Under the pieces are notes generated by a model. The model was not told where the DNA came from. It made no database searches and saw only the letters and a program-made list of their open reading frames with translations. A DNA stretch of 64,000 nt from Parietaria judaica (Eukaryota; Streptophyta; Magnoliopsida; Rosales; Urticaceae). The stretch's first letter is position 1. Every line of letters starts with the position of its first letter. The stretch covers positions 18,070,001 through 18,134,000 of the forward strand of contig OX940869.1 in assembly GCA_954871525.1 (NCBI GenBank), in the 5' to 3' direction. The translations under genes were made by a program, and so were the position numbers. Positions 21,844 to 31,137 of this stretch are shown here, one piece after another.

Positions 21844-22366
21844 GACCGAATACCGCATTTCGGTATTTTAGAAATGATAGCCGAATACCCTATTTTTAAA
21901 GATGAAAACCGCATTTACCGTATAATCGGTATTCGGTTTTCGGTTGCGGTATTATCGGTTTTTTGCTAATATTTACCGGTTTTAAATTAATATCCACATC
22001 TCCATAAACTGACTACTAATATTACACTAAAACAAACTACTAAATGTTAGTATTATAAATTATTAGACATAAACGGATTACTAAATACTCATATTACACC
22101 GAGATATTAGATAAGAAAAATCTTTTTGATGTGTTGATAGATATGGTAAATAGAATATAAGAAATATAATAATAGATTTAGTTATAGCGGTAAAATTGGG
22201 TAAGCTGTTGCGGTTTTCACATTAAAACCAAAAGCCACGTTTTAACCTGATTCGGTATTCGGCTTTTTTCTCGGTATATTCAGTTTTAACCGCTTTAATA
22301 GCGGTTGCAGTTTAATCGGTATCGATTTGATCGGTTTTCGGTTAAAAATTCGGATTAGGGTTTCTT
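21844..22366. mobile_element. Debris resembling the ends of a hAT-type DNA transposon
   Basis: It is rich in CGGTATTCGGTTTTCGG-like words in both orientations (ACCGAATACCG at 21845, CGGTATTCGGTTTT near 21927, again near 22250-22350). Plant hAT elements often carry such subterminal repeats. No transposase frame and no clear terminal inverted repeat is visible. The identification rests on word content only. Confidence 0.35.
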
Positions 22367-22980
22367 TTGTTCACCCCGAGTGGATATTGTCCGTTGATAT
22401 CATCTTATTCAAACCCAGCGACCCTTTATATTGAACACCAAGGGAAGAGATAAGACAACCCTTATATTCCTCCCCTGCTGCCCAATATTTATTCCTAAAC
22501 CAACGATGGTGAGTTTCGATGATGCTTAAGATTTCGCATTCCAAAAATGACATCCAAGAAACACTGCTAACTAAGATCGAAGCTTGCAGACGACTTTCGG
22601 TGACTCACCGAAGAGGACCGAAGCTCACCGGCGACACCTGGAAACACCGTCGACAACAACCAAAGCTTGCCGATGACGTTCGGTAACGTACTGACAGTAA
22701 CCAAGGTGCGCACGAGGCGAGATCCAAAGACGCGCCACTAACGAAACACCGCCGACGACAATGAAATCTTCACGACGACGTTCGAAACGCGCCGGCGAGA
22801 GTCGAATTTCCGCCGACGAGATCCAAAGTCACCTGACGAGAGCCAAAACCACCGTCGAGTCGTCTTCTTGAAGCCAGACAGCTGAGTGGTGAGCTAATCT
22901 TGTCTTAAGCTTTCTTACGTGTGATTAGGGTTCTATCGGCAAAAGTAGTATAGTACGTGCTATGATGCATATGGGCATGC
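22367..22980. other. Unassigned sequence upstream of the UGT relic
   Basis: No gene is recognised. A 60-codon minus frame (22553-22371) has no family I know. From about 22600 to 22860 the DNA is rich in CCGACGA/ACCGAAG words, low-complexity in appearance. Confidence 0.4.
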
Positions 22981-23091
22981 AGAGAGATAATGTTTATAAA
23001 TATATAAGTGTTCATGAGCATATATTGTCATGAGTATGTGTGATGCCTTATATGACTTAGATATTTGAGGCGTTTATAGCTCACGAGTCAA
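22981..23091 (+). repeat. Left copy of a 111-bp direct repeat flanking the UGT relic
   Basis: It starts AGAGAGATAATGTTTATAAA and ends TAGCTCACGAGTCAA. It closely matches 43973-44085 in the same orientation. The repeat ends where UGT coding similarity starts. Confidence 0.85.
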
Positions 23092-23238
23092 GGCGCTGCT
23101 CAAACTCTCCAAGCTGCTTCACGGAAAGGGCTTCCACATCACCTTCGTCAAGACCGACTTCAATCACAAACGCTTTCTCAAAAGCGCTAACTACTCCGGC
23201 GCTGCAGTCGCCCGCTTCCGCTTCGAGACGATCCCTGA
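23087..23238 (+). pseudogene. UDP-glycosyltransferase relic, N-terminal piece
   Basis: UGTs move sugar from a UDP-sugar to small molecules in the cytosol. The frame reads VKALLKLSKLLHGKGFHITF, VKTDFNHKRFLKS, then FRFETIPD, the acceptor-binding N-terminal fold of UGT85-like enzymes. The first roughly 20-25 residues, which would hold the catalytic His of the GH motif, are missing; the text begins directly after the 111-bp repeat. It stops at the LTR of copia D (23239). The next part of the protein in the window is at 42978, after a gap of roughly 130 codons that is not found between. Confidence 0.85.
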
Positions 23239-23453
23239 TGAAGTACGAGAACTTGATTGACGAAGAGCGGAGAGAAACCAGAGTAAAGAAAATTCTGTAC
23301 TTATTATTAAACTTTCTATTGATCCCTAAATCTGAAGCGGTGGTATATATATATACCTGTTAACATAAAACTAAAATCTTAAAAGATAAAATTACAACAA
23401 TAGCCCCACTAGTCTATACAAAATATTAATCCTAATTTTTTTTAACTCTAATA
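23239..23453 (-). repeat. 3' LTR of copia D
   Basis: About 215 bp. On the minus strand it starts TATTAGAG (probably once TGTTAGAG) right after the PPT and ends GTACTTCA next to the UGT sequence. It contains TATATATATA and a T/C-rich end, like other short copia LTRs. Confidence 0.7.
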
Positions 23454-23466
23454 GCCCCCCTCAAAA
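23454..23466 (-). promoter_or_regulatory. Polypurine tract of copia D
   Basis: TTTTGAGGGGGGC on the minus strand, immediately before the 3' LTR and after the RNase H stop. Confidence 0.75.
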
Positions 23467-25225
23467 CTATTTTAATAGATTTCCGAAACTCTCGACACAT
23501 ATTTTTGATCGTAAAGATGGAAATTTTCCACTTGAATTTGGCTTTGTGAGAAGATCCGCAACTTGCTGCTCGGAAGGAACATGTCGAACTTCAACTTCTT
23601 TTCGCACGACTTTATCCCGGACAAAATGTAAATCTATTTCCATATGCTTTGTCCATGCATGTAACACCGGATTCAAAGACATCATGACTGTTGAAAGATT
23701 ATCACACCACAACACCGGCGTTCGAGCTGTTTTTAGCTTCAGCTCCACTAGTAAAGTTGTGATCCACGCTATTTTCGCAACTAAGCTTGCTAAGCTGCGA
23801 TACTGTGCCTCTGTAGAAGACCTTGAAACTGTAGTTTGTTTCTTGGAAGACCATGAAATGATGTTGGATCCTAAGAAGACACAATGACCCGAAGTTGACC
23901 GTCTGTCCTCTTGATCCGATGCCCAATCCGCATCACAAAAACCTGTAAGAGTCATATTAGTCGGACATTGTTTCTTAACCAAAATACCAAAATCAATTGT
24001 TCCTGCCACATGATCTTAATATTCGTTTAACAGAAGCCCAATGAGAATTGAGAGGGTTGGACATAAACTAACAAACTTTGTTAACGGAAAATGAAATTTC
24101 TGGCCTAGTTATTGTTAGGTACTGTAAAGCTCCAACCGTACTACGATATAAAGTTGCATTTGGCATTGGATCACTTCCAAAACTAACAAGTCTTTCATTT
24201 GTAGTCATAGGAGAGCTGACAACACGACAATTTTCCATGTTAGTTTTCGTTAAGAGATCTTTTATGTATTTAGACTGAGATAAGTGTAAGCCAAGTTTTG
24301 TTTCTTGAACATTGATGCCAAGAAAAAAGTTAATATTACCCGTATCTTTTAAAGCAAAGTCTGCATTTAGTTTACCAATTAATTCTTCCAAAAACAAATT
24401 GTCATTTCTTGTTATAAGAATATCATCTACATAAACTAGAAAATATACAATTTTGCCCCTATTATGGTATATGAAGAGGGATTGGTCAGTTTTGGCAGGA
24501 GTGAAACCAAGTTTTATTAAAACAGTATGTAGCTTTTCAAACCAAGCACGAGGTGCTTGTTTGAGGCCATAAATTGATTTGTGTAAACGACACACGTAAT
24601 TTGACAAATTTGTGTTTTCAAATCCTAATGGTTGAGCGATATATACCTCATCAACTAGATCGCCATTAAGAAACGCGTTATTCACATCTAACTGCTTAAT
24701 GTTTCAGTTTTGACTTAAAGCAATGGTCAAAACTACTCTAATTGTTGTTTGTTTTACCACAGGGCTAAAAGTCTCGGAAAAATCAAACCCCGGCCTTTGA
24801 TGAAATCCCTGAGCAACCAATCTAGCTTTTAATTTATTTAAGGAACCATCCGGATTTTTCTTGACTTTATAGATCCATTTACACCCTATTAATTGTTTGT
24901 TTTCAGGTAATTCAACAAGAGACCAAGTTTTATTATGCATTAGAGCATTATATTCTAGCTGCATAGCATTTTTCCATTCCGGAATGATAAGAGTTTCTTT
25001 AGCATTCTTTGGTTCAGTTACACATATAAAAGCTTTAGGTTTAGAAATACCAGCCTTTCCTCTTGTAGTCATTGAGTCAGCATTTGTTACCTGTATATCT
25101 TTATGAGGCTGAGGTGAATTTTGAACCTGAGTAGCTCTCTGATAGTGAGGTGAATATGGAACCTGATCTTGAAGATGAGGTTGAGTGGTGCTTGCTGAAG
25201 CATCAGCATCTTCATTTTGAATCAA
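23467..25225 (-). pseudogene. Reverse transcriptase and RNase H of copia D
   Basis: RT starts near 25225 and shows NKTWSLVELPENKQLIGCKW, ARLVAQGFHQRPGFDF, QLDVNNAFLNGDLVDEVYI, YGLKQAPRAWFEKL and the intact catalytic YVDDILIT. RNase H shows DADWASDQEDRRSTSGHC, SSTEAQYRSLA, WCDNLS and HMEIDLHFVRDKV, ending at 23467. A TGA at about 24702 replaces a Trp, and a shift occurs between 24068 and 24009. Key residues remain but the frame is broken. Confidence 0.9.
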
Positions 25226-25297
25226 AACCTCGAGTGTAAGACTGGTAATGGCATACTAATATTACAATTATCAGTTGGAGTACTAGAAGTAGGCTTA

Positions 25298-26167
25298 TTA
25301 GAGAATGAAAAATTCGTTTTGATCAAAAAGAACATCCCTGGAAATATAAATTCTATCATTTTGCATGTTTAGACACTTATACCCTTTGTGATTAATGCTA
25401 TAGCCTAAAAAGACACATGGTTTAGATCTGTAATTAAATTTATTCTTATTATAAGACCTAAGATTGGGAAAACATTTACACCCAAAAACACGTAATTGAA
25501 AATAATCCGGTTTTTGTTTGAACAAAACCTCTAAAGGGCTCTGCATACTCAGATTATATGCAGGCAACCTGTTTATTACAAAAACAACAGCTCTAAAAGC
25601 CTCCCAGTATTGAAAAGGCATTGATGACTGAGCGAAAAGAGTTAGACCCGTGTCCACAATGTGCCTATGTTTTCTTTCGGCTGATCCGTTTTGCTCATGA
25701 GTATGAAGGCAACAATTATGATGAATAATGCCATTGGAAGAGAGGTTCTTTGTAAAAGATCTGTATTCACCTCCCCAATCACTTTGAAGACATTTTAATT
25801 TATAGCCAAGTTGTAGTTCAGCAAGAGATTTGAAACTGTGAAAAGCCGTTAGAGCCTCTGATTTACTTTTTAAAAGGTAAATCCATGTAAATTTTGAAAA
25901 AGCGTCTACAAAATGAATATAGTAATTATATCCATTGACCGAGGTTATCGGTGAAGGGCCCCATAAATCATTATAAACGAGTTGTAATGGTTCATTGTAT
26001 ATTGTGTTAGAAATTGGAAAAGGTAGCTTATGAATTTTACCTAAACAACAAGCTTCACATAACGGAATAGAAGTTTTATTGATGCTCGGAATGTTACATT
26101 TATAGAGAACATTTGACATAACATTCTTGTTGGCATGAACTAATCTTTGATGCCACAAATCGTACAA
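25298..26167 (-). pseudogene. Integrase of copia D
   Basis: The zinc-binding head (WHQRLVHANKNVMSNVL ... CEACCLGKIHKLPF) is followed by the catalytic core: LVYNDLWGPSPI, LQSDWGGEYRSF and the glutamate in NGSAERKHRHIVDTG. The first aspartate of the core appears as YNDLWG. It runs to GYKCLNMQNDRIYISRDVLF and stops at 25298. The frame is the same as that of the RT part, as expected for a single polyprotein. Confidence 0.88.
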
Positions 26168-26287
26168 AGATAGACTTTTAGTAAGGGTAGAAGTGTAACA
26201 TGAAGATTTTGGAACTAGAGAACCTGTATTATGTGAAGTAGTGATAAGATCATTGTGTGGAAAGATAGGGACGCCTTGAAGGTCGAT

Positions 26288-26700
26288 TTAATCTTTGTCA
26301 AAGACATACAAGCCTCCTTCAAGTCTCCCCTGCAAAAGAAGATCACGAGACACACAATCTTTAACAAGACAGTGATAAGGATGAAATTCAAAAAATACCT
26401 TATTATCTTGCGCAAATTTAGACACTGAAAGTAAATTCTTTGTAATAAGAGGAACATGAAGAATTTGCTGCAAATTTAATATATGGGAATTTAAAAAGGG
26501 AGATGAGAAATTTCTATTACCAACATGAAGGATACTTAAGCCCTTACCGTTTCCCATTTTAACCTTCTCATCACCACTATATTTGTGAAGGTGATGGCCA
26601 AGATTTGAGGAGTCTGCAGTGAGATGGTTCGTGGTGCCAGAGTCCGGGTACCATTCATGGTTCTTGAAGGAGAACTCGAGTCGGCGGCAATGATCTCACT
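26288..26700 (-). pseudogene. Protease region of copia D
   Basis: The minus-strand text around 26655-26600 reads WYPDSGTTNHLTADSSNL, the copia aspartic protease loop with DSG. It is followed by KMGNGKGLSILHVGN and, after a frame change near 26557, LLSVSKFAQDNKVFFEFHP. The end of gag upstream is missing. Confidence 0.8.
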
Positions 26701-26749
26701 GCGGCGAGAGGCGGAGAAGTTAGGGTAGAAGTTACCGCGCACGGTAGAA

Positions 26750-27192
26750 AAAAGAATTAGATTTAAGTCTTATACTCCAATATGGTTACGGCTACAAATT
26801 TCTGGCCGCGGCGAGACATTTAAAAAACAAAAAAAACGACACTTCTTAAACAACGTCGCACAATATCGTTGCGCATATGTAAATAGCCGCAACTGAATAT
26901 AAATGGCCGGGGCCGACGGGAAACTTTTAATTTTTTTCAAATTCGAAAGACGCTTAATTTACAACGATTTAATAATAACGTTACGGAAAGTTTACACGCC
27001 GCAGCGATATTATTTTTTGCCGCGGCCAACGGGGAATTACACAACAGTTTTAAAATGTTGTTGTGTAAAAATGGTCCTTTTAATATTTTGCACAACTCTA
27101 TTCCGAAAACTGATGTGCAAAGTTATTTTAAACAACATTAAATTATATATGTTGTGCAAAAATAGTTGTGTATTGCATTATTTGTAGTAGTG
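26750..27192 (-). mobile_element. Fragment of a CACTA-type DNA transposon
   Basis: On the minus strand the right end begins CACTACTACAAATAATGC, the terminus typical of CACTA (En/Spm) elements. Several subterminal words of the form TTGTGCAAAA / TTGTGTAAAA follow in both orientations (27040-27180). The other terminus is not found. No transposase is present. Confidence 0.6.
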
Positions 27193-27518
27193 TAACAATA
27201 TAATGTCATGTTAATTTTGACTAAGTTATCAATCAAATAATATATTAAAATGAACATATAATTGCAAAACATTAGTTTGAACTTTGAAGTTGAAGTATAG
27301 AAATGTGTTAAAACGTGCGTTTGACTCCTCGTATTTAGAAAAAATTGTGATCCTCCATCCCATGAGTTTCAATCTTAATTTATTATTATGGTCATTTTCA
27401 TTTCTTAGTTAATTTTTTTGGTCTTATGACGGTTTCAATCTTTTAATATAAGATGATATTCAAAGAGAAGCACAGATTCTAGAACATTCTCTCTATTTTG
27501 GAATTCTCAAAAAATGAT
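27193..27518. other. AT-rich spacer between the CACTA fragment and copia C
   Basis: No gene, repeat or element end is recognised. Confidence 0.5.
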
Positions 27519-27681
27519 TGTTAGGAGAATACAATATGTATGAGTACATATACAAGAGTCGGTGTCAATCGATGAGTTGTCTAACTAATTGTGAGCTGTC
27601 AAACTTATGCTGACGTTAGCATGTGCTGAGTCACCTCTGCTCTTGTGCTGACTCAGCACTGGTGAGTTGAGTATTTCATCA
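27519..27681 (-). repeat. 3' LTR of copia C
   Basis: About 163 bp, TGATGAAATACTC...CTCCTAACA on the minus strand. It is preceded by the purine-rich TTTGCGGGGGAA. The pol frame runs through the PPT into the LTR, a common arrangement in small copia elements. Confidence 0.7.
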
Positions 27682-30600
27682 TTCCCCCGCAAACTGAACG
27701 GTGACGAAGTGACGCGAAGTTTGTCTCTGAGCTTGAGAAAGCGTCCAACTGAGAGCCCTTTCGTAAGGATGTCAGCTGTTTGCTCTAATGTGGGAACATA
27801 TCTAATGTCGATCTCCTTATTGAGAACTTTATCCCGGACAAAATGCACATCGATCTCGATGTGTTTAGTGCGAGCATGAAAGACTGGATTCGTGGCTAAA
27901 GCAGCTGCACCAAGATTGTCGCACCACACGATTGGGGTTCGGGAGATCGGAACATTGAGTTCATGGAGCAAGGCACGAAGCCAAGTTAGTTTGGAAGCCG
28001 TATGTGCGAGGGCCCTGTACTCGGCTTCCGTGCTAGAGCGAGCCACCACCGATTGTTTCTTGGAACGCCAAGAGATAAGATTACCCCCAAGGTAAACACA
28101 ATAGGCACTCGTCGAGCGACGATCGTCAGGGCAGCTTGCCCAATCGGCATCGGTGAAGCTTTCAAGCGCCATATGGGAAGAGCGAGTGTAGTGGAGCCCT
28201 TGTGTGATGGTGCCTTTTAGATATCGGAGAACACGCTTGCACGCGAGCCAATGCGTGGTAGTAGGACAATGGAGGAACTGACTAAGCTTCCCCACAATAA
28301 ATGATATATCAGGTCGCGTGATGCAGAGATACTGTAGAGCCCCGATTGTGCTGCGATATTCAGATGGATCCTCTAACGGAACACCATCTGTTTTGGAGAT
28401 AGCGAGGCCGGGTGCAACTGGTGAAGACCAAGGTTTTACACCCTCCATGTGCAGCTTGTGCAATAAGTCATTAATGTATTTGGATTGACTTAAGTAAAGG
28501 CCCGTTGAATCTCGAAAAGCTTCAATACCGAGGAAGTAGTGAAGCTGGCCCAAGTCTTTAAGCGAGAACACATGGTTGAGATCCTGAACAAGTTGAGCAA
28601 TTACTGGTAGAGAGTTCCCTGTTATAAGAAGATCATCAACATATCTGAGGACGAACAGTTTCACGTCAGCCTTGTTGTAGACAAACAGAGACACGTCGGA
28701 CTTGGTGTTGTGAAAGCCCCACTGAATAAGAACATGACGAAGGCGATCATACCAAGCGCGAGGCGCTTGTTTGAGACCGTAAAGAGCCCTTTTTAATTTG
28801 CAGACATGTTGGGGATGAGTCTGACTTTCAAAGCCCATTGGTTGCTTCATGTACACTGTTTCTGATAGAAATCCATTGAGGAAAGTGTTATTCACGTCGA
28901 GTTGATGAATTGGCCATGCTTGGATTACAGCTATGCTGAGGACAGTTCGTACAGTAGCAGCCTTCACGACCGGACTAAACGTCTCATGAAAGTCAACTCC
29001 CGGGGTTTGAGAAAACCCTTTGGCAACAAGTCTGGCTTTATAGCGATTAATTTGTCCGTCTGGGTTGAATTTGAGCTTGTAGATCCATTTATTATCCACA
29101 AGGCTGTGGTTTGAGGAATAAGGAACCAGCTCCCATGTATTGTTCCGCATAAGGGCATCGTATTCAATTTGCATTGCACGTTTCCACTCCGGGATCATAA
29201 GAGCTTGTTTGACATTCTTAGGCTCTAATGGACTAGGGGGTATAGCAAGTGGGTGTTTGGAAACGTTGAATGATTTTGGTTTAGATATACCATTTTTGGA
29301 TCGGGTTATCATGGAATGAGAGGATTGACAGGTTGTGACACTGGTGAGAGGTGGGTTGGTAGGAATCGTGACAGGATCAGTATTTGGAGTAGGACTGATT
29401 GGGTGAGGGATCATGACAGGATCACTTGTTGGATTGGGACTGATTGGGTTAGAAATGATGGCCTCGCTGATCTGAGTGGATTCAATATTGGGGGCAACAT
29501 GTAGAGGACTTAGGTTGGGGTTTGGTTGCTGTACTAAGGTAGAAGCAATAGAGTGGAGAGGTAATTGGTTTGGTTGATGAAGAATAGGATTAGGAGTGCT
29601 AAACGCAGATGTATTGTTTGGGATTTGCGTGGTGGCCATAGGGTTTGACTCTGGTAGTAAAACAGGGGTAGAATTGGAAGGAAAAAGAATAGAATAAGGG
29701 AATTCTTTTTCGTTGAATACTACACTGCTCGAAATATAGACACGACCATTGGGAGCTAGGCATCTATAGCCTTTGTGGACTGGACTATAGCCAATGAATA
29801 TGCATTTTTGGGTTCTAAACTGAGTTTTGTGGCGGTTGTATGGTCGAAGATTCGGAAAGGCAGTGCAGCCAAACGTTTTAAGGAATTTATAATCTGGAGA
29901 TTTGTGGAATACTTTCTCATATGGGCTAATGTTTTCTAAGATGGGAGTTGGAAGCCTATTAATATGATATGCAGCAGTAGAAAACGCTTCCCACCAGAGA
30001 GCGAAAGGTATTGAAGATTGAGCAAGTAGAGTAAGACCAGTTTCCACTATATGACGGTGTTTGCGCTCGGCTTTCCCATTTTGAGCGTGCTCATGGGGAC
30101 AAGGGTGGCGAATGAAGATGCCGAATGATGCAACCAATGGAACAAATGGTCGATACTCACCGCCCCAATCAGCTTGGAGAGATTTGATTTTCAGTGAAAA
30201 CTGATTTTCAACGTGAGTTTTGAAGTGAACAAATGCGGCTGTGGCTTCAGATTTAGATTTGAGAGGATATACCCACGTGTATCTACTGTGATCATCCATG
30301 AAGTGGATATAATATCGGAAGCCGTTGAGGGAAGGCACTGGTGCAGGACCCCATAGGTCTGAGTGCACTAGCTCTAATGGTGATCCAGTACGAGAGTTAG
30401 ACAAAGGAAATGAGCGAGAATGACTTTTCCCATATTGACAAGCTGAACAAAAGAAGTCACTGTCATTGATATGTTTTATATTACAGGAATTAAGAACGGA
30501 TGTCAAAGTCCTTTTTGAAGGATGACCCAATCTATTATGAAGCACATCAATCTTCTCACATGACAACAAAATTGGACTACCCAATTCGGTGTGAGGTTTA

Positions 30601-31016
30601 TTAACAGTAACATAGTATACTGAGTTAGGGTAATTGCTAAGCAGTTTGGACTGAGTCTTTGCTCCCACATGTGATAGCTGATAGAGCCCATCTTTAAGCT
30701 TTCCTGCTAATAGAACTTTCCTTGTTGCTTTGTCCTTCACAACACAGAAGGTGGAGTGAAATTCCACAAACACATAGTTATCTTTAGTTAGTTTGGAAAT
30801 ACTAACTAAGCTTTTTCTTATGCTGGGAACTCGTAGGATATTTGATAATTTTAACCCTTTAAGGCTATGTGATCCTATATGAGTGATGTTCAGAAGCTTA
30901 CCATCGCCCACCATAAGCTGCTCTTGACCGGAGTAGTCACGGAATGGATTGAGCTTAGCCAGATCTGGGGTGACGTGGTTATTTGCTCCTGTGTCTGCAT
31001 ACCAAGAATTATCCAC
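27585..31016 (-). CDS. pol: Pol polyprotein of copia C: protease, integrase, RT, RNase H (1143 codons open)
   Basis: Domains in order from the N-terminus: protease loop SWYADTGANNHVTPD (residues 3-18); integrase zinc head HNRLGHPSKRTL with CSACQYGKSH; core D-D-E as HSDLWGPAPV, QADWGGEYRPF and NGKAERKHRHIVETG; RT with NTWELVPYSSN, ARLVAKGFSQTPGVDF, QLDVNNTFLNG and catalytic YVDDLLIT; RNase H with DADWASCPDDRRSTSAYC, SSTEAEYRAL, CDNLG and HIEIDVHFVRDKV. There is no internal stop. The first Met used here is internal to the natural polyprotein. Upstream the gag tail is in another frame. It may be young, but without gag and 5' LTR it cannot be self-sufficient. Confidence 0.92.
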   Translation of the reverse strand: MDNSWYADTGANNHVTPDLAKLNPFRDYSGQEQLMVGDGKLLNITHIGSHSLKGLKLSNILRVPSIRKSLVSISKLTKDNYVFVEFHSTFCVVKDKATRKVLLAGKLKDGLYQLSHVGAKTQSKLLSNYPNSVYYVTVNKPHTELGSPILLSCEKIDVLHNRLGHPSKRTLTSVLNSCNIKHINDSDFFCSACQYGKSHSRSFPLSNSRTGSPLELVHSDLWGPAPVPSLNGFRYYIHFMDDHSRYTWVYPLKSKSEATAAFVHFKTHVENQFSLKIKSLQADWGGEYRPFVPLVASFGIFIRHPCPHEHAQNGKAERKHRHIVETGLTLLAQSSIPFALWWEAFSTAAYHINRLPTPILENISPYEKVFHKSPDYKFLKTFGCTAFPNLRPYNRHKTQFRTQKCIFIGYSPVHKGYRCLAPNGRVYISSSVVFNEKEFPYSILFPSNSTPVLLPESNPMATTQIPNNTSAFSTPNPILHQPNQLPLHSIASTLVQQPNPNLSPLHVAPNIESTQISEAIISNPISPNPTSDPVMIPHPISPTPNTDPVTIPTNPPLTSVTTCQSSHSMITRSKNGISKPKSFNVSKHPLAIPPSPLEPKNVKQALMIPEWKRAMQIEYDALMRNNTWELVPYSSNHSLVDNKWIYKLKFNPDGQINRYKARLVAKGFSQTPGVDFHETFSPVVKAATVRTVLSIAVIQAWPIHQLDVNNTFLNGFLSETVYMKQPMGFESQTHPQHVCKLKRALYGLKQAPRAWYDRLRHVLIQWGFHNTKSDVSLFVYNKADVKLFVLRYVDDLLITGNSLPVIAQLVQDLNHVFSLKDLGQLHYFLGIEAFRDSTGLYLSQSKYINDLLHKLHMEGVKPWSSPVAPGLAISKTDGVPLEDPSEYRSTIGALQYLCITRPDISFIVGKLSQFLHCPTTTHWLACKRVLRYLKGTITQGLHYTRSSHMALESFTDADWASCPDDRRSTSAYCVYLGGNLISWRSKKQSVVARSSTEAEYRALAHTASKLTWLRALLHELNVPISRTPIVWCDNLGAAALATNPVFHARTKHIEIDVHFVRDKVLNKEIDIRYVPTLEQTADILTKGLSVGRFLKLRDKLRVTSSPFSLRGNDEILNSPVLSQHKSRGDSAHANVSISLTAHN

Positions 31017-31137
31017 AAACGACTCGGGTCCACTGTCAGTGTAGAACGCTGCTGTTTTCCAGAATTGTTAGCATTGCGCTGGCTCTCCGGCTGGAAAGAT
31101 TCATCCATTCTATACCAGCAGCTCAGTGCAATGTGTG
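31017..31137 (-). pseudogene. Tail of copia C gag
   Basis: On the minus strand THIALSCWYRMDESFQPE resembles the second half of a copia CCHC zinc knuckle and its tail. It lies in a different frame from pol and is cut at 31137 by the junction with element B. Confidence 0.6.

Larger units (their letters stand above)
23239..26745 (-). mobile_element. Ty1/copia retrotransposon copia D, decayed and 5' truncated
   Basis: On the minus strand it reads protease, integrase, RT, RNase H, PPT and 3' LTR. The gag and 5' LTR are absent; the 5' side ends near 26745 against CACTA-like DNA. It is inserted in the UGT gene. The base sequence left of its LTR is CCTGA, but the other target copy is lost. It belongs to a different family from copia 1 and copia C. 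Confidence 0.88.
27519..31137 (-). mobile_element. Ty1/copia retrotransposon copia C, 5' truncated, open pol
   Basis: On the minus strand it carries a gag tail, protease, integrase, RT, RNase H, PPT and a short 3' LTR. It breaks off at about 31137 inside gag, at the junction with element B, so the gag start and the 5' LTR are lost. It is unrelated in sequence to copia 1. Confidence 0.9.

Noticed and set aside
22371..22553. 60-codon minus frame reading HHRWFRNKYWAAGEEYKG
   Set aside because: It looks protein-like in composition but I cannot place it in a family, and no exons or neighbours support it.
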